A stretch of DNA of 64,000 nt, from assembly GCA_910586505.1 (NCBI GenBank), contig CAJUGV010000007.1:70235-134234 (forward strand), in the 5' to 3' direction. A program made the translations under genes and the position numbers. Shown piece by piece: positions 27,003-34,285 of the stretch. This stretch comes from an uncultured Paraprevotella sp. Lineage in GTDB: Bacteria; Bacteroidota; Bacteroidia; Bacteroidales; Bacteroidaceae. A model generated the notes under the pieces. It saw only the letters and a program-made list of their open reading frames with translations, was not told the DNA's origin and searched no databases. Position 1 is the stretch's first letter. Every line of letters starts with the position of its first letter.

Positions 27003-27308
27003 TTAGCGTATGGATATTTTACGTACTACTTTATTGACCTTGAGTATATAGCAACCTTTCTTTAAAGATACGTTTATCGTTTTTTCGTTGCTGTCTATCT
27101 TAAATTCGCTAACCTTAGTGCCCGTCAGTGAGAATATTTCAAGTGTGCTCCCGTTGGCGTTATAAACGGATAGCGTGTTGCCTTTAACGACTATGGAAGT
27201 TGCGGAAAGTTCTGTTTCCGGCTCAGTCTTTTCTTCCTGCGCCCAGCATACTCCTGCGTTGTTCAGGAGGAAAGCTGTTAATATTAGAAGAAGTGTCTTT
27301 CTTGCCAT
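27003..27308 (-). CDS. Tiny secreted protein consisting almost only of a type IX sorting-like domain
   Basis: 101 residues: signal peptide (1-23, ending CWAQ), a short acidic linker, then about 60 residues that look like the type A C-terminal sorting domain of the type IX secretion system, with LEIFSLTGTKV, a beta-rich middle and the final GCYILKVNKVVRKISI. In T9SS cargo this domain sits behind a large enzyme; here there is no cargo. Genus Bacteroides is generally thought to lack a full T9SS. First gene of an operon with the L,D-transpeptidase. It may simply be a small beta-sandwich envelope protein. Confidence 0.75.
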   Translation of the reverse strand: MARKTLLLILTAFLLNNAGVCWAQEEKTEPETELSATSIVVKGNTLSVYNANGSTLEIFSLTGTKVSEFKIDSNEKTINVSLKKGCYILKVNKVVRKISIR

Positions 27309-27338
27309 AGTTCTCTTTTTGATTTAATCTTATAAGCA

Positions 27339-27346
27339 CAAATGTA
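27339..27346 (-). promoter_or_regulatory. -7 promoter element of the sorting-domain/L,D-transpeptidase operon
   Basis: TACATTTG on the minus strand, exact TAnnTTTG match, 30 bases upstream of the start at 27308. Confidence 0.6.
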
Positions 27347-27404
27347 GAGAATCCGAACGAAAGAAACAAATTTTATTGTGTAAAAAACAATATTTTTTTC
27401 ACCG

Positions 27405-28319
27405 TTAAATCTTTATGGTGAGATTCTCATGGGCCAGAATAGTCTGTTTAAATATACTTTTTGCTTCTTTAAGCAGCAGACTTTCATCTTCATATCGTGC
27501 GGAAAAGTGGCCTATGCAGAGTTTTTTTACTTTGCTGTCGCGTGCGAGGGTTGCGGCTTGCAGGGCAGTGGTATGAAAGGTCTCCTGCGCTCTTTTCAAG
27601 TCTTCGTGAAGAAATGTGGCTTCATGGAACAATAAGTCAACCTCATTGACGTAGTTGCTCAGTTCGGGAAGATAGCATGTGTCTGAACAGTAGGCGAAAG
27701 AGCGTTGCGGTTCGGGAGGGGTTGTCAGGCGGTGGTTGGCAACGGTTATGCCTTCTTCCGTGACCCAGTCCTTGCCGTTTTTTATGTTATTGATCTCGCA
27801 AACGGGAATACGGTAGAAGTCGATCATGTCGCGGCGTATGTGCGGCAGCGTGGCTTTTTCTTTAAAAAGGAAACCGCAGCATTCGATGCGGTGTCGTAGC
27901 GGAAGGGTATAGACGCTTACGGAGCGGTCTTCGTAGATAAGTGCATGGCGTGTAGTGTCGACCGGGCGGAATTCAACCCGGAAGTCAAGTCCCTTACAGA
28001 AAAAATCAAGCTGGCTTTGCAGGACAGGTTCGAATGCGGCTGGTGCATGTACGAAAAGCGTAGATGTGCGTCCCAATAGCCCGAAGGTGGAGATGAGGCC
28101 TATGAGTCCGAAACAATGGTCGCCGTGAAGATGTGAGATGAATACATGATTCAGGCGGGAGAACTTCAGTTTGGCGCGGCGCAGTTGAAGTTGACATCCT
28201 TCACCGCAGTCTATCATATATAGTTTTTCACGGATATTGAGAACCTGTGATGTGGCGAAGTGCCGTGTTGTGGGTAATGCGGACCCGCAGCCTAGTATCG
28301 TCAGTTCAAACTTTTCCAT
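27405..28319 (-). CDS. rnz: Ribonuclease Z
   Basis: Endonuclease that removes the 3' trailer of tRNA precursors. 304 residues, the short (ELAC1-like) form. The metallo-beta-lactamase motif HLHGDH lies at 63-68; the later metal ligands are in CSDTCY, the HEATF motif and GHFSARY near the end, all as in RNase Z. The flexible exosite arm is in the middle region. An exact -7 element lies 27 bases upstream, just inside the rpsA terminator region. Confidence 0.96.
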   Translation of the reverse strand: MEKFELTILGCGSALPTTRHFATSQVLNIREKLYMIDCGEGCQLQLRRAKLKFSRLNHVFISHLHGDHCFGLIGLISTFGLLGRTSTLFVHAPAAFEPVLQSQLDFFCKGLDFRVEFRPVDTTRHALIYEDRSVSVYTLPLRHRIECCGFLFKEKATLPHIRRDMIDFYRIPVCEINNIKNGKDWVTEEGITVANHRLTTPPEPQRSFAYCSDTCYLPELSNYVNEVDLLFHEATFLHEDLKRAQETFHTTALQAATLARDSKVKKLCIGHFSARYEDESLLLKEAKSIFKQTILAHENLTIKI

Positions 28320-28345
28320 AGTGTTTAGATTGGAATTATCTGATG

Positions 28346-28353
28346 CAAAATTA
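28346..28353 (-). promoter_or_regulatory. -7 promoter element of rnz
   Basis: TAATTTTG on the minus strand, exact consensus, 27 bases upstream of the rnz ATG and directly after the rpsA terminator. Confidence 0.6.
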
Positions 28354-28358
28354 TATAA

Positions 28359-28393
28359 AAAAAGAGCGATGAGAAATTTTCACCGCTCTTTTT
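28359..28393 (-). terminator. Terminator of rpsA
   Basis: Ten-base arms (28359-28368 with 28384-28393) extended by four weaker inner pairs, ending in a run of T on the minus strand, about 30 bases past the rpsA stop. Confidence 0.8.
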
Positions 28394-28423
28394 AAAAGTA
28401 TTTTTCTTTTGGAGTGAACTCAA

Positions 28424-30220
28424 TTATTCACCTTTTTCCATCTGGGCTTTCAATGCAGCCAGCGCATCGATATCACCCAAAGTGGTAGATGCTGCCTGGT
28501 TTTGAATCATTGCGTTTTCTTCTTTCTTTCCACCCTTCTTGGCATTGCCGGAATTCTTTCTTGCTTCCTTAGCTTCTGCACGCTGTACATCTTCGAAGAT
28601 TCGGCTGTGAGACAGGATGATGCGCTTGCTTTCCTTGTTGAATTCAATTACCTTGAACTGCAACTTTTCGTTGAGCTGTGCCTGGCTTCCGTCTTCTTTA
28701 ACCAGATGTTTCGGAGTGGCAAAACCTTCCACGCCATATTCGAGTTGGATAACAGCGCCCTTTTCCAACATTTCGACAATTGTTCCTTCGTGGATGGAGT
28801 TCACGGTGAACACTGTTTCGAATACATCCCAAGGATTTTCTTCAAGTTGCTTGTGACCCAAACTCAGGCGACGGTTTTCCTTGTCGATTTCCAGTACCTG
28901 AACTTCGATTTCCGCACCGATCTGAGTGAATTCGGACGGATGCTTGATCTTCTTGGTCCAAGAAAGGTCGGAAATGTGGATAAGACCGTCTACACCTTCT
29001 TCTATTTCAACGAATACACCGAAGTTGGTGAAGTTGCGAACTCTTGCGGTGTGCTTGGAACCTACGGGGTATTTATCTTCGATGTTCTCCCATGGATCAG
29101 CCTTAAGCTGTTTGATACCCAAAGACATCTTGCGCTCTTCGCGGTCAAGGGTCAGGATTACGGCTTCTACCTCATCGCCCACTTTCATGAAGTCCTGAGC
29201 TGAACGCAGGTGCTGGCTCCAAGACATTTCAGAAACGTGGATAAGGCCTTCTACGCCCGGTGCTATTTCTATAAATGCACCATAGTCTGCCATCACCACT
29301 ACTTTGCCTTTCACTTTGTCGCCCACCTTCAAGTCGGGATCCAAAGCGTCCCATGGATGAGGAGTCAGTTGCTTCAGACCCAAAGCGATACGCTTCTTCT
29401 CGTCATCGAAGTCGAGAATAACCACGTTGATCTTCTGGTCGAGCTGTACCACTTCTTTCGGATCGCTTACACGTCCCCATGAGAGGTCTGTAATGTGGAT
29501 GAGTCCGTCTACGCCGCCCAAATCGATGAAGACACCGTAGGAGGTGATATTCTTAACGGTACCTTCGAGTACCTGTCCTTTTTCAAGTTTGCTGATGATT
29601 TCTTTCTTCTGCTGTTCCAATTCGGCTTCAATGAGAGCCTTGTGAGAAACAACAACGTTCTTGAATTCCTGGTTGATTTTTACAACCTTGAACTCCATGG
29701 TCTTTCCTACGAATACATCGTAGTCGCGGATGGGTTTTACATCGATCTGTGAACCCGGCAGGAATGCTTCGATACCGAATACGTCCACAATCATACCGCC
29801 CTTGGTGCGGCATTTGATGTAACCCTTGATGATTTCCTCATTTTCAAGAGCTTCGTTCACACGATCCCAAGAGCGTGTGGCGCGTGCTTTCTTGTGAGAA
29901 AGGATGAGTTGTCCTTTTTTGTCCTCTTGGTTTTCGATATAAACTTCCACCTTGTCACCGATCTTCAGCTCGGGGTTGTAGCGGAATTCGCTCATCGGGA
30001 TGATACCATCAGACTTGAAGCCGATGTTTACCACCACTTCGCGTTTGTTCATGGCGATAACCGTACCGTCAACAACTTCGTGGTCATTTACTTTGTTCAA
30101 AGAACCTTCATAGGCCTTTTCCTGAGCCTCACGGCTTTCGTTTACCTGAGCGTTACCGCTTTCGTAGGCACTCCAGTCGAAATCTTCCAGAGGGGCTACA
30201 TTTTTCTTTAAATCTGCCAT
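28424..30220 (-). CDS. rpsA: 30S ribosomal protein S1
   Basis: 598 residues with six S1 RNA-binding repeats. The repeats are recognised by recurrent G-V-F/A-hydrophobic signatures such as SYGVFIDLGGVDGLIHITDL, DYGAFIEIAPGVEGLIHVSE and NFGVFVEIEEGVDGLIHISD. The N-terminal two repeats are diverged, as in other S1 proteins that use them to dock on the ribosome. The tail after about residue 545 is Lys/Glu-rich. S1 binds mRNA leaders; in Bacteroides, where Shine-Dalgarno sequences are rare, it is expected to matter especially for initiation (family knowledge). Confidence 0.97.
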   Translation of the reverse strand: MADLKKNVAPLEDFDWSAYESGNAQVNESREAQEKAYEGSLNKVNDHEVVDGTVIAMNKREVVVNIGFKSDGIIPMSEFRYNPELKIGDKVEVYIENQEDKKGQLILSHKKARATRSWDRVNEALENEEIIKGYIKCRTKGGMIVDVFGIEAFLPGSQIDVKPIRDYDVFVGKTMEFKVVKINQEFKNVVVSHKALIEAELEQQKKEIISKLEKGQVLEGTVKNITSYGVFIDLGGVDGLIHITDLSWGRVSDPKEVVQLDQKINVVILDFDDEKKRIALGLKQLTPHPWDALDPDLKVGDKVKGKVVVMADYGAFIEIAPGVEGLIHVSEMSWSQHLRSAQDFMKVGDEVEAVILTLDREERKMSLGIKQLKADPWENIEDKYPVGSKHTARVRNFTNFGVFVEIEEGVDGLIHISDLSWTKKIKHPSEFTQIGAEIEVQVLEIDKENRRLSLGHKQLEENPWDVFETVFTVNSIHEGTIVEMLEKGAVIQLEYGVEGFATPKHLVKEDGSQAQLNEKLQFKVIEFNKESKRIILSHSRIFEDVQRAEAKEARKNSGNAKKGGKKEENAMIQNQAASTTLGDIDALAALKAQMEKGE

Positions 30221-30280
30221 TTAATTAGTTGAGAATAATAATATTATAATGTTAGACATTATGTTGTTTATAAACGGCGA

Positions 30281-30288
30281 CAAAGTTA
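30281..30288 (-). promoter_or_regulatory. -7 promoter element of rpsA
   Basis: TAACTTTG on the minus strand, exact consensus, 61 bases upstream of the rpsA start; leader of about 55 bases. Confidence 0.65.
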
Positions 30289-30353
30289 CGACTTTTAGAA
30301 TAATTGTGCAATTAAAAACGCAAGAAAATGAGCGTTTTTCTTGTTTTTGTTTG

Positions 30354-30361
30354 TATCTTTG
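30354..30361 (+). promoter_or_regulatory. -7 promoter element of pfkA
   Basis: TATCTTTG, exact consensus, 25 bases before the ATG at 30387; preceded by a T/G-rich stretch. Confidence 0.65.
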
Positions 30362-30386
30362 CGCGAGAATTAGATAATTTAATGGT

Positions 30387-31364
30387 ATGGGAAAAATAAA
30401 TTGTATAGGTATTTTGACTTCAGGGGGCGATGCGCCGGGAATGAATGCGGCTATCCGTGCCGTGACGCGTGCGGGGATAGCTTCCGGCTTAGGGGTAAAA
30501 GGGATTTACCGCGGATATGAAGGCTTGATAAATAATGAGATTCAGGATTTCACGACGGAGAACGTGAGTAATATCATTCAGCGGGGAGGCACGATTCTGA
30601 AGACGGCGCGCAGCAAGGAGTTTGTTACCGTCGAGGGCCGGAAGAAAGCTTATGATAACATGGTGGCCCAGGGAATAGACGCTCTTGTGGTCATCGGCGG
30701 TAACGGTTCGCTTGAGGGAGCGCGTATTTTTGCCGAGGAATATGACGTGCCTTGTATCGGTTTGCCGGGTACGATTGACAATGACCTTAACGGAACGGAT
30801 TCTACAATAGGTTATGATACGACATTGAATACGATTGTGAACTGTGTGGACAAGATTCGTGACACGGCTACTTCGCATGAGCGTATTTTCTTTATAGAGG
30901 TAATGGGGCGTGACGCAGGTTTTCTGGCGCAAAACAGTGCTATTGCCAGTGGAGCGGAAGCTGCTATTATTCCGGAAGACTCTTCCAATGCCGATCAATT
31001 GGAACAGTTTATCAGCCGGGGTATACGTAAGAGTAAGAGTTCGAGTATGGTGATTGTGTCGGAAAGTCCCAAATGCGGTGCCATGTATTATGCCGACCGC
31101 GTGAAGAAAGAGTATCCGGAATTTGATGTGCGGGTATCCATCCTCGGTCATCTGCAGCGAGGAGGCTCGCCGAGTGCCTATGACCGTATTCTGGCTTCGC
31201 GTCTGGGAGTGGGAGCTATTACGGCTTTGCGTGAGGGGCAGCGTAACGTGATGATAGGTATCCGGAACGATGAGGTGGTCTATGTGCCTTTCTGCAATGC
31301 CATCAAAAGCGAGAAGGAAGTGAAGAAGGAGCTGATCAGCGTATTGGGTATCCTGTCGATTTAA
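30387..31364 (+). CDS. pfkA: 6-phosphofructokinase with a GGNGS nucleotide-site variant
   Basis: Phosphorylates fructose 6-phosphate in glycolysis. 325 residues; TSGGDAPGMNAAIR at the N-terminus, the catalytic motif TIDND with D131, MGRDAGF for substrate binding and GHLQRGGSP near the C-terminus. The motif that is GGDGS in E. coli PfkA reads GGNGS (104-108): the Mg-ATP-binding Asp is Asn106, while the following Gly that favours ATP over pyrophosphate is kept. It may be a second, altered PFK of the genome. Own promoter and strong terminator. Confidence 0.93.
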   Translation: MGKINCIGILTSGGDAPGMNAAIRAVTRAGIASGLGVKGIYRGYEGLINNEIQDFTTENVSNIIQRGGTILKTARSKEFVTVEGRKKAYDNMVAQGIDALVVIGGNGSLEGARIFAEEYDVPCIGLPGTIDNDLNGTDSTIGYDTTLNTIVNCVDKIRDTATSHERIFFIEVMGRDAGFLAQNSAIASGAEAAIIPEDSSNADQLEQFISRGIRKSKSSSMVIVSESPKCGAMYYADRVKKEYPEFDVRVSILGHLQRGGSPSAYDRILASRLGVGAITALREGQRNVMIGIRNDEVVYVPFCNAIKSEKEVKKELISVLGILSI

Positions 31365-31383
31365 GGATTCTCCGTAGCATAAG

Positions 31384-31435
31384 AAAAACAGGCGCGGGAG
31401 TTTGCCAATTAGAGCAAGCTCCCGCGCCTGTTTTT
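31384..31435 (+). terminator. Terminator of pfkA
   Basis: Perfect 17-base GC-rich stem (31384-31400 with 31419-31435) ending in five T; symmetrical, so it can also serve the convergent DUF418 gene. Confidence 0.85.
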
Positions 31436-31489
31436 GAAGTCAGTCGGCCTCAGACGGGAGCGGATGCCCCGTCTGGGGCCGGTATTTGT

Positions 31490-32659
31490 TTATTTCAGCC
31501 AGGTGGCTCGTTTCCACACATATTCCAGAGGGCCGTGGGTATGGCGTTTCATCCACCATGTGCACCATGCGAACTGGAGGATGAATAATGCCATGCCTGC
31601 AAACAGGCTGGCGGTGATGCCGAGATCGTCGTGAAGTGATAGTCCCCAGTGATAGAAGAGTGCCGAACCGATGATGCTCTGTGTGATATAGTTCGTCAGA
31701 CTCATCCGTCCGTAGGGGATGATCTTGTCCATCAGGGGCTGTAGCCGCGTGCGGTAATAAGCCATGAGTCCGCCGGAAACGAGTATCAGCATAAACGAGA
31801 ATTTGGCCAGTGATGTGACTGTCAGGCTAAGCGGAGCCAGCACGGAGGGGTTGCTGACGAAGCCGGGCAGCATGGCGGAAAGTCCGTTGAGCGGAAAGAA
31901 TGCGATAAGCGAACCGCATAGCACCTTGTTCCATATTCCCAGATTCTCTTTCAGGAACAGGCCGCGGCGGCCGATGAGCAGACCGAAGAGGAACAGGGAT
32001 GCCGTCTGAAATACACGTCCGTTGTCCCACGCCCAGGCCAGGCTGGCCAATTGTCCGGCATGAAGGTTCACCCGCACGGTTTCCAGAAACGTGCCGTTCT
32101 GTTGTGCGGCAAAGGTCTGTGCCCACAAATGGGCGGTGGGGACCGAAGGCGTGACGAAAGTCGGGTCGCAGGCGGCCCTGACGGCGTAGTAGAGCGGCAG
32201 CGGCTGTATGAGCAGCAGGCAGGCCAGCACCAGCAGCCATTTGTCCTTCAGGCGGCATGTGAGTGGCAGAATAAAGCCGGTGAGTGAATAAAGCACCAGT
32301 ACTTCGGCCGTAAAGAACGAAGCGTTCAGGTTTCCGAAAAGAAAGAGCAGGACAAGCCGCCAGCAGAACCTTCCCCGGAAGTCTTTGCCGCGCAATCGTT
32401 GGTTGTCGTACTGGATGAAGAAGCTGAAGCCGAACAGCAGGGCGAACACGGCGTAAGCCTTGCCTCCGAAGAGGAAGAACATGCCGTCCCAGACAGCCTT
32501 GTCGCAGAAATTCAGCCAGGTGCTTTGTCCGGCCGTATCGGGATAGGAATAGAAATTGAAATGTTCGATGGAATGCAGCAGGATGATGGCGGCTACGGCA
32601 ATGCCGCGCAGCACGTCGGCTACATCGACACGCTGATGTCTTTGCATGGTTGTTTGCAT
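31490..32659 (-). CDS. DUF418 polytopic membrane protein (YeiB-like)
   Basis: 389 residues from the ATG at 32657-32659 (MQTTMQRHQRVDVADVLRG); an alternative is 32647. About ten membrane helices. The N-terminal RGIAVAAIILLHSIEHF and the C-terminal block IIPYGRMSLTNYITQSIIG, with a conserved Gly-Arg-Met-Ser-Leu-Thr-Asn-Tyr, are the marks of the DUF418/YeiB family, which is related to acyltransferase-3 proteins. The -7 element at 32690-32697 lies between this ATG and the longer open frame, which fixes the start. Function is not established for the family. Confidence 0.88.
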   Translation of the reverse strand: MQTTMQRHQRVDVADVLRGIAVAAIILLHSIEHFNFYSYPDTAGQSTWLNFCDKAVWDGMFFLFGGKAYAVFALLFGFSFFIQYDNQRLRGKDFRGRFCWRLVLLFLFGNLNASFFTAEVLVLYSLTGFILPLTCRLKDKWLLVLACLLLIQPLPLYYAVRAACDPTFVTPSVPTAHLWAQTFAAQQNGTFLETVRVNLHAGQLASLAWAWDNGRVFQTASLFLFGLLIGRRGLFLKENLGIWNKVLCGSLIAFFPLNGLSAMLPGFVSNPSVLAPLSLTVTSLAKFSFMLILVSGGLMAYYRTRLQPLMDKIIPYGRMSLTNYITQSIIGSALFYHWGLSLHDDLGITASLFAGMALFILQFAWCTWWMKRHTHGPLEYVWKRATWLK

Positions 32660-32689
32660 GATGAATGAGGGTTTTGAGTTAATTTTCTG

Positions 32690-32697
32690 CAAAGATA
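32690..32697 (-). promoter_or_regulatory. -7 promoter element of the DUF418 gene
   Basis: TATCTTTG on the minus strand, exact consensus, 31 bases upstream of the chosen start. Confidence 0.6.
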
Positions 32698-32747
32698 GCG
32701 ATTTTTTTGACAAAAGTAAGGCCTTCCGACGCAAGGCGGAGTACACC

Positions 32748-32840
32748 GGATTTTCGTGCTCATGAAAAATAATTTTATTGCGGAGTGCGTCGCGTTGTCT
32801 TGCGGAAGAAAATTTACTGTGGTGCGGAGTGCGGAAAACT
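32748..32840. repeat. Intergenic copy of the T-rich TTTCGTGCTCAT motif region
   Basis: Contains TTTCGTGCTCAT (32752-32763), identical to 8463-8474, followed by ATGAAAAATAATTTTATT and two GCGGAGTGCG words (32780-32789 and 32824-32833). Similar words occur at 52427-52500. Lies between two divergent genes. Confidence 0.4.
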
Positions 32841-32900
32841 GTATCGCAGGGCGTTGATTATTAGTTGTTTGATGTGCTTTCGGATCTTTGTGGAATATGT

Positions 32901-32931
32901 TTTGAAGTTCTTTGAAAAATTGTTACCTTTG
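32901..32931 (+). promoter_or_regulatory. Complete promoter of the GH16 gene
   Basis: -33 element TTTG (32901-32904), 19-base spacer, -7 element TACCTTTG (32924-32931); both fit the Bacteroides consensus. The ATG follows 17 bases later. Confidence 0.7.
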
Positions 32932-32948
32932 AGCAGTCTTAAGAAAGA

Positions 32949-33794
32949 ATGAGAATGAAACTAAAAATGTTTTGGATGGCGATGGCGCTCTGCGGTATCG
33001 CAGGCACAGCCGGGGCGGAAGACTATCGGTTGGTGTGGAGTGAAGAGTTCGACAGCGACGGAAAGCCCGATACGGCCTGCTGGAATTTTGAAAAAGGATT
33101 TGTGCGCAACGAGGAATTGCAATGGTACGTACCGGACAATGCTTACTGCCGCGACGGACTGTTGGTGATAGAAGCGCGAAAGGAGAGATTCCCTAATCCT
33201 CTGTATGAAGAGGGAAGCCGCGACTGGCGGGCATCCCGCAAGTGGGTGGAGTGTACCTCTTCGTCGCTGAACACAGCCGGTAAATATTCGTTCCTCTACG
33301 GGCGCATGGAGGTAAGGGCGCGCATTCCTGTGGCGCGTGGAGCATGGCCGGCCATCTGGACCCTGGGGACGTCGATGGAATGGCCCTCCAACGGGGAGAT
33401 TGATGTGATGGAATTCTACCGGATTGCGGGAGAACCGGTGATTATGGCTAACGCGGCGTGGGGCACGGACAGGCGATGGGAGGCGAGATGGAACAGTAAA
33501 GCTACGCCTTTGTCTCACTTTCTGGCCATGAATTCAGGATGGACGGACGAGTTCCACGTGTGGTGTATGGACTGGACAGAGGAATATATCAGATTGTATG
33601 TGGACGATGAATTGTTGAATGAGATAAAACTCTCCGACACGTTCAACGGCAAGCTCGGACAGGGGAAGAATCCTTTCAAGGCTCCGCAATATATTCTGCT
33701 CAACCTGGCCGTGGGAGGCATCAATGGAGGACCGGTGGCGGATGAGGCCTGGCCCATGCGTTATGAAGTGGATTATGTACGTGTGTACCAATAA
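32949..33794 (+). CDS. Secreted family 16 glycoside hydrolase (beta-glucanase/laminarinase-like)
   Basis: 281 residues, signal peptide about 1-23 (ending GAE). The family 16 catalytic signature is intact: E150-I-D152-V-M-E155, with E150 as nucleophile and E155 as acid/base. WPAIWTLG before it and the C-terminal YILLNLAVGG and YEVDYVRVYQ complete the beta-jelly-roll. GH16 members cut beta-1,3 or beta-1,3-1,4 glucans, agarose or related polymers; the glucanase type is the likeliest here because the ExDxxE form has the extra Met bulge. No SusC/SusD neighbours, so it is not in a standard polysaccharide utilisation locus. Confidence 0.93.
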   Translation: MRMKLKMFWMAMALCGIAGTAGAEDYRLVWSEEFDSDGKPDTACWNFEKGFVRNEELQWYVPDNAYCRDGLLVIEARKERFPNPLYEEGSRDWRASRKWVECTSSSLNTAGKYSFLYGRMEVRARIPVARGAWPAIWTLGTSMEWPSNGEIDVMEFYRIAGEPVIMANAAWGTDRRWEARWNSKATPLSHFLAMNSGWTDEFHVWCMDWTEEYIRLYVDDELLNEIKLSDTFNGKLGQGKNPFKAPQYILLNLAVGGINGGPVADEAWPMRYEVDYVRVYQ

Positions 33795-33827
33795 CAGGAG
33801 AATGCCTTGAGGTTCGGTTTAAGGCAT

Positions 33828-33889
33828 AAAAAAAGGGTCAGCGCTCTGACCCAACCTTTGTTAACCTTAAATCTAATACTATGAAAAAC
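33828..33889 (-). ncRNA. Candidate small RNA 1 (about 62 nt)
   Basis: On the minus strand a full promoter (next entry) is followed by about 35 bases without a gene and a perfect 7-base GC-rich hairpin (GGGTCAG 33835-33841 with CTGACCC 33846-33852, tetraloop), then seven T. That is a compact promoter-RNA-terminator unit. The 5' end near 33889 is estimated from the -7 position. It runs towards the 3' end of the GH16 gene. It shares design with the neighbouring candidate at 34108-34199. A short plus-strand frame at 33882 (11 codons) is regarded as chance. Confidence 0.6.
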
Positions 33890-33895
33890 ACAATG

Positions 33896-33926
33896 CAAAG
33901 GTACGTGTTTTTTTGAAACCGGCAAT
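33896..33926 (-). promoter_or_regulatory. Complete promoter of candidate small RNA 1
   Basis: -33 ATTG (33923-33926), 19-base spacer, -7 TACCTTTG (33896-33903) on the minus strand. Confidence 0.6.
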
Positions 33927-34107
33927 ACTTTGAGTGTAAAAAAGTATATTATTAAATATTTTTTAGCAGAATACGTATGAATTGTAACATTTTGTTTGTG
34001 GCCATCTTTACGGACTGCGAGGCGGGATGATTTGTTCTCTGTAAGAAGACCGGTTTGTGAAGGAGAAAAAGAAATCAGGATGGCAACGGATCGTTCTTGA
34101 GGGAGGA

Positions 34108-34199
34108 TAAAAGAAATACGGGCTGCTTCACAGCAGCCCGTATTCTTTAGTTTTTTAGGTATTAGTTTTGTTTAAGGTAAAAAGATTGTTTTCAGGATA
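34108..34199 (-). ncRNA. Candidate small RNA 2 (about 90 nt)
   Basis: Same design as small RNA 1: a consensus promoter on the minus strand, about 55 A/T-rich bases without a gene, then a perfect 12-base hairpin (34115-34126 with 34133-34144, 6-base loop) followed by TTCTTTT. The stem is symmetrical and could also stop plus-strand transcription. It lies directly downstream of the BadF-type kinase gene on the same strand but has its own promoter. A/T-rich internal part with ACCTTAAAC and CTAATACC words, which are complementary to parts of small RNA 1. Confidence 0.55.
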
Positions 34200-34205
34200 A
34201 CGATA

Positions 34206-34236
34206 CAAAGGTAAGGCCTTTTTTATATGTCCGCAA
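34206..34236 (-). promoter_or_regulatory. Complete promoter of candidate small RNA 2
   Basis: -33 TTG (34234-34236), 20-base spacer, -7 TACCTTTG (34206-34213) on the minus strand. Confidence 0.6.
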
Positions 34237-34285
34237 GTGAAAAACTATGCTATATAACATATTTCAGAAAAATCAATGTTTTTTC

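Noticed and set aside
33882..33917. 11-codon plus-strand frame MKNTMQRYVFF
   Set aside because: Lies across the promoter and 5' end of candidate small RNA 1 on the other strand; no downstream gene on the plus strand would use it as a leader peptide.
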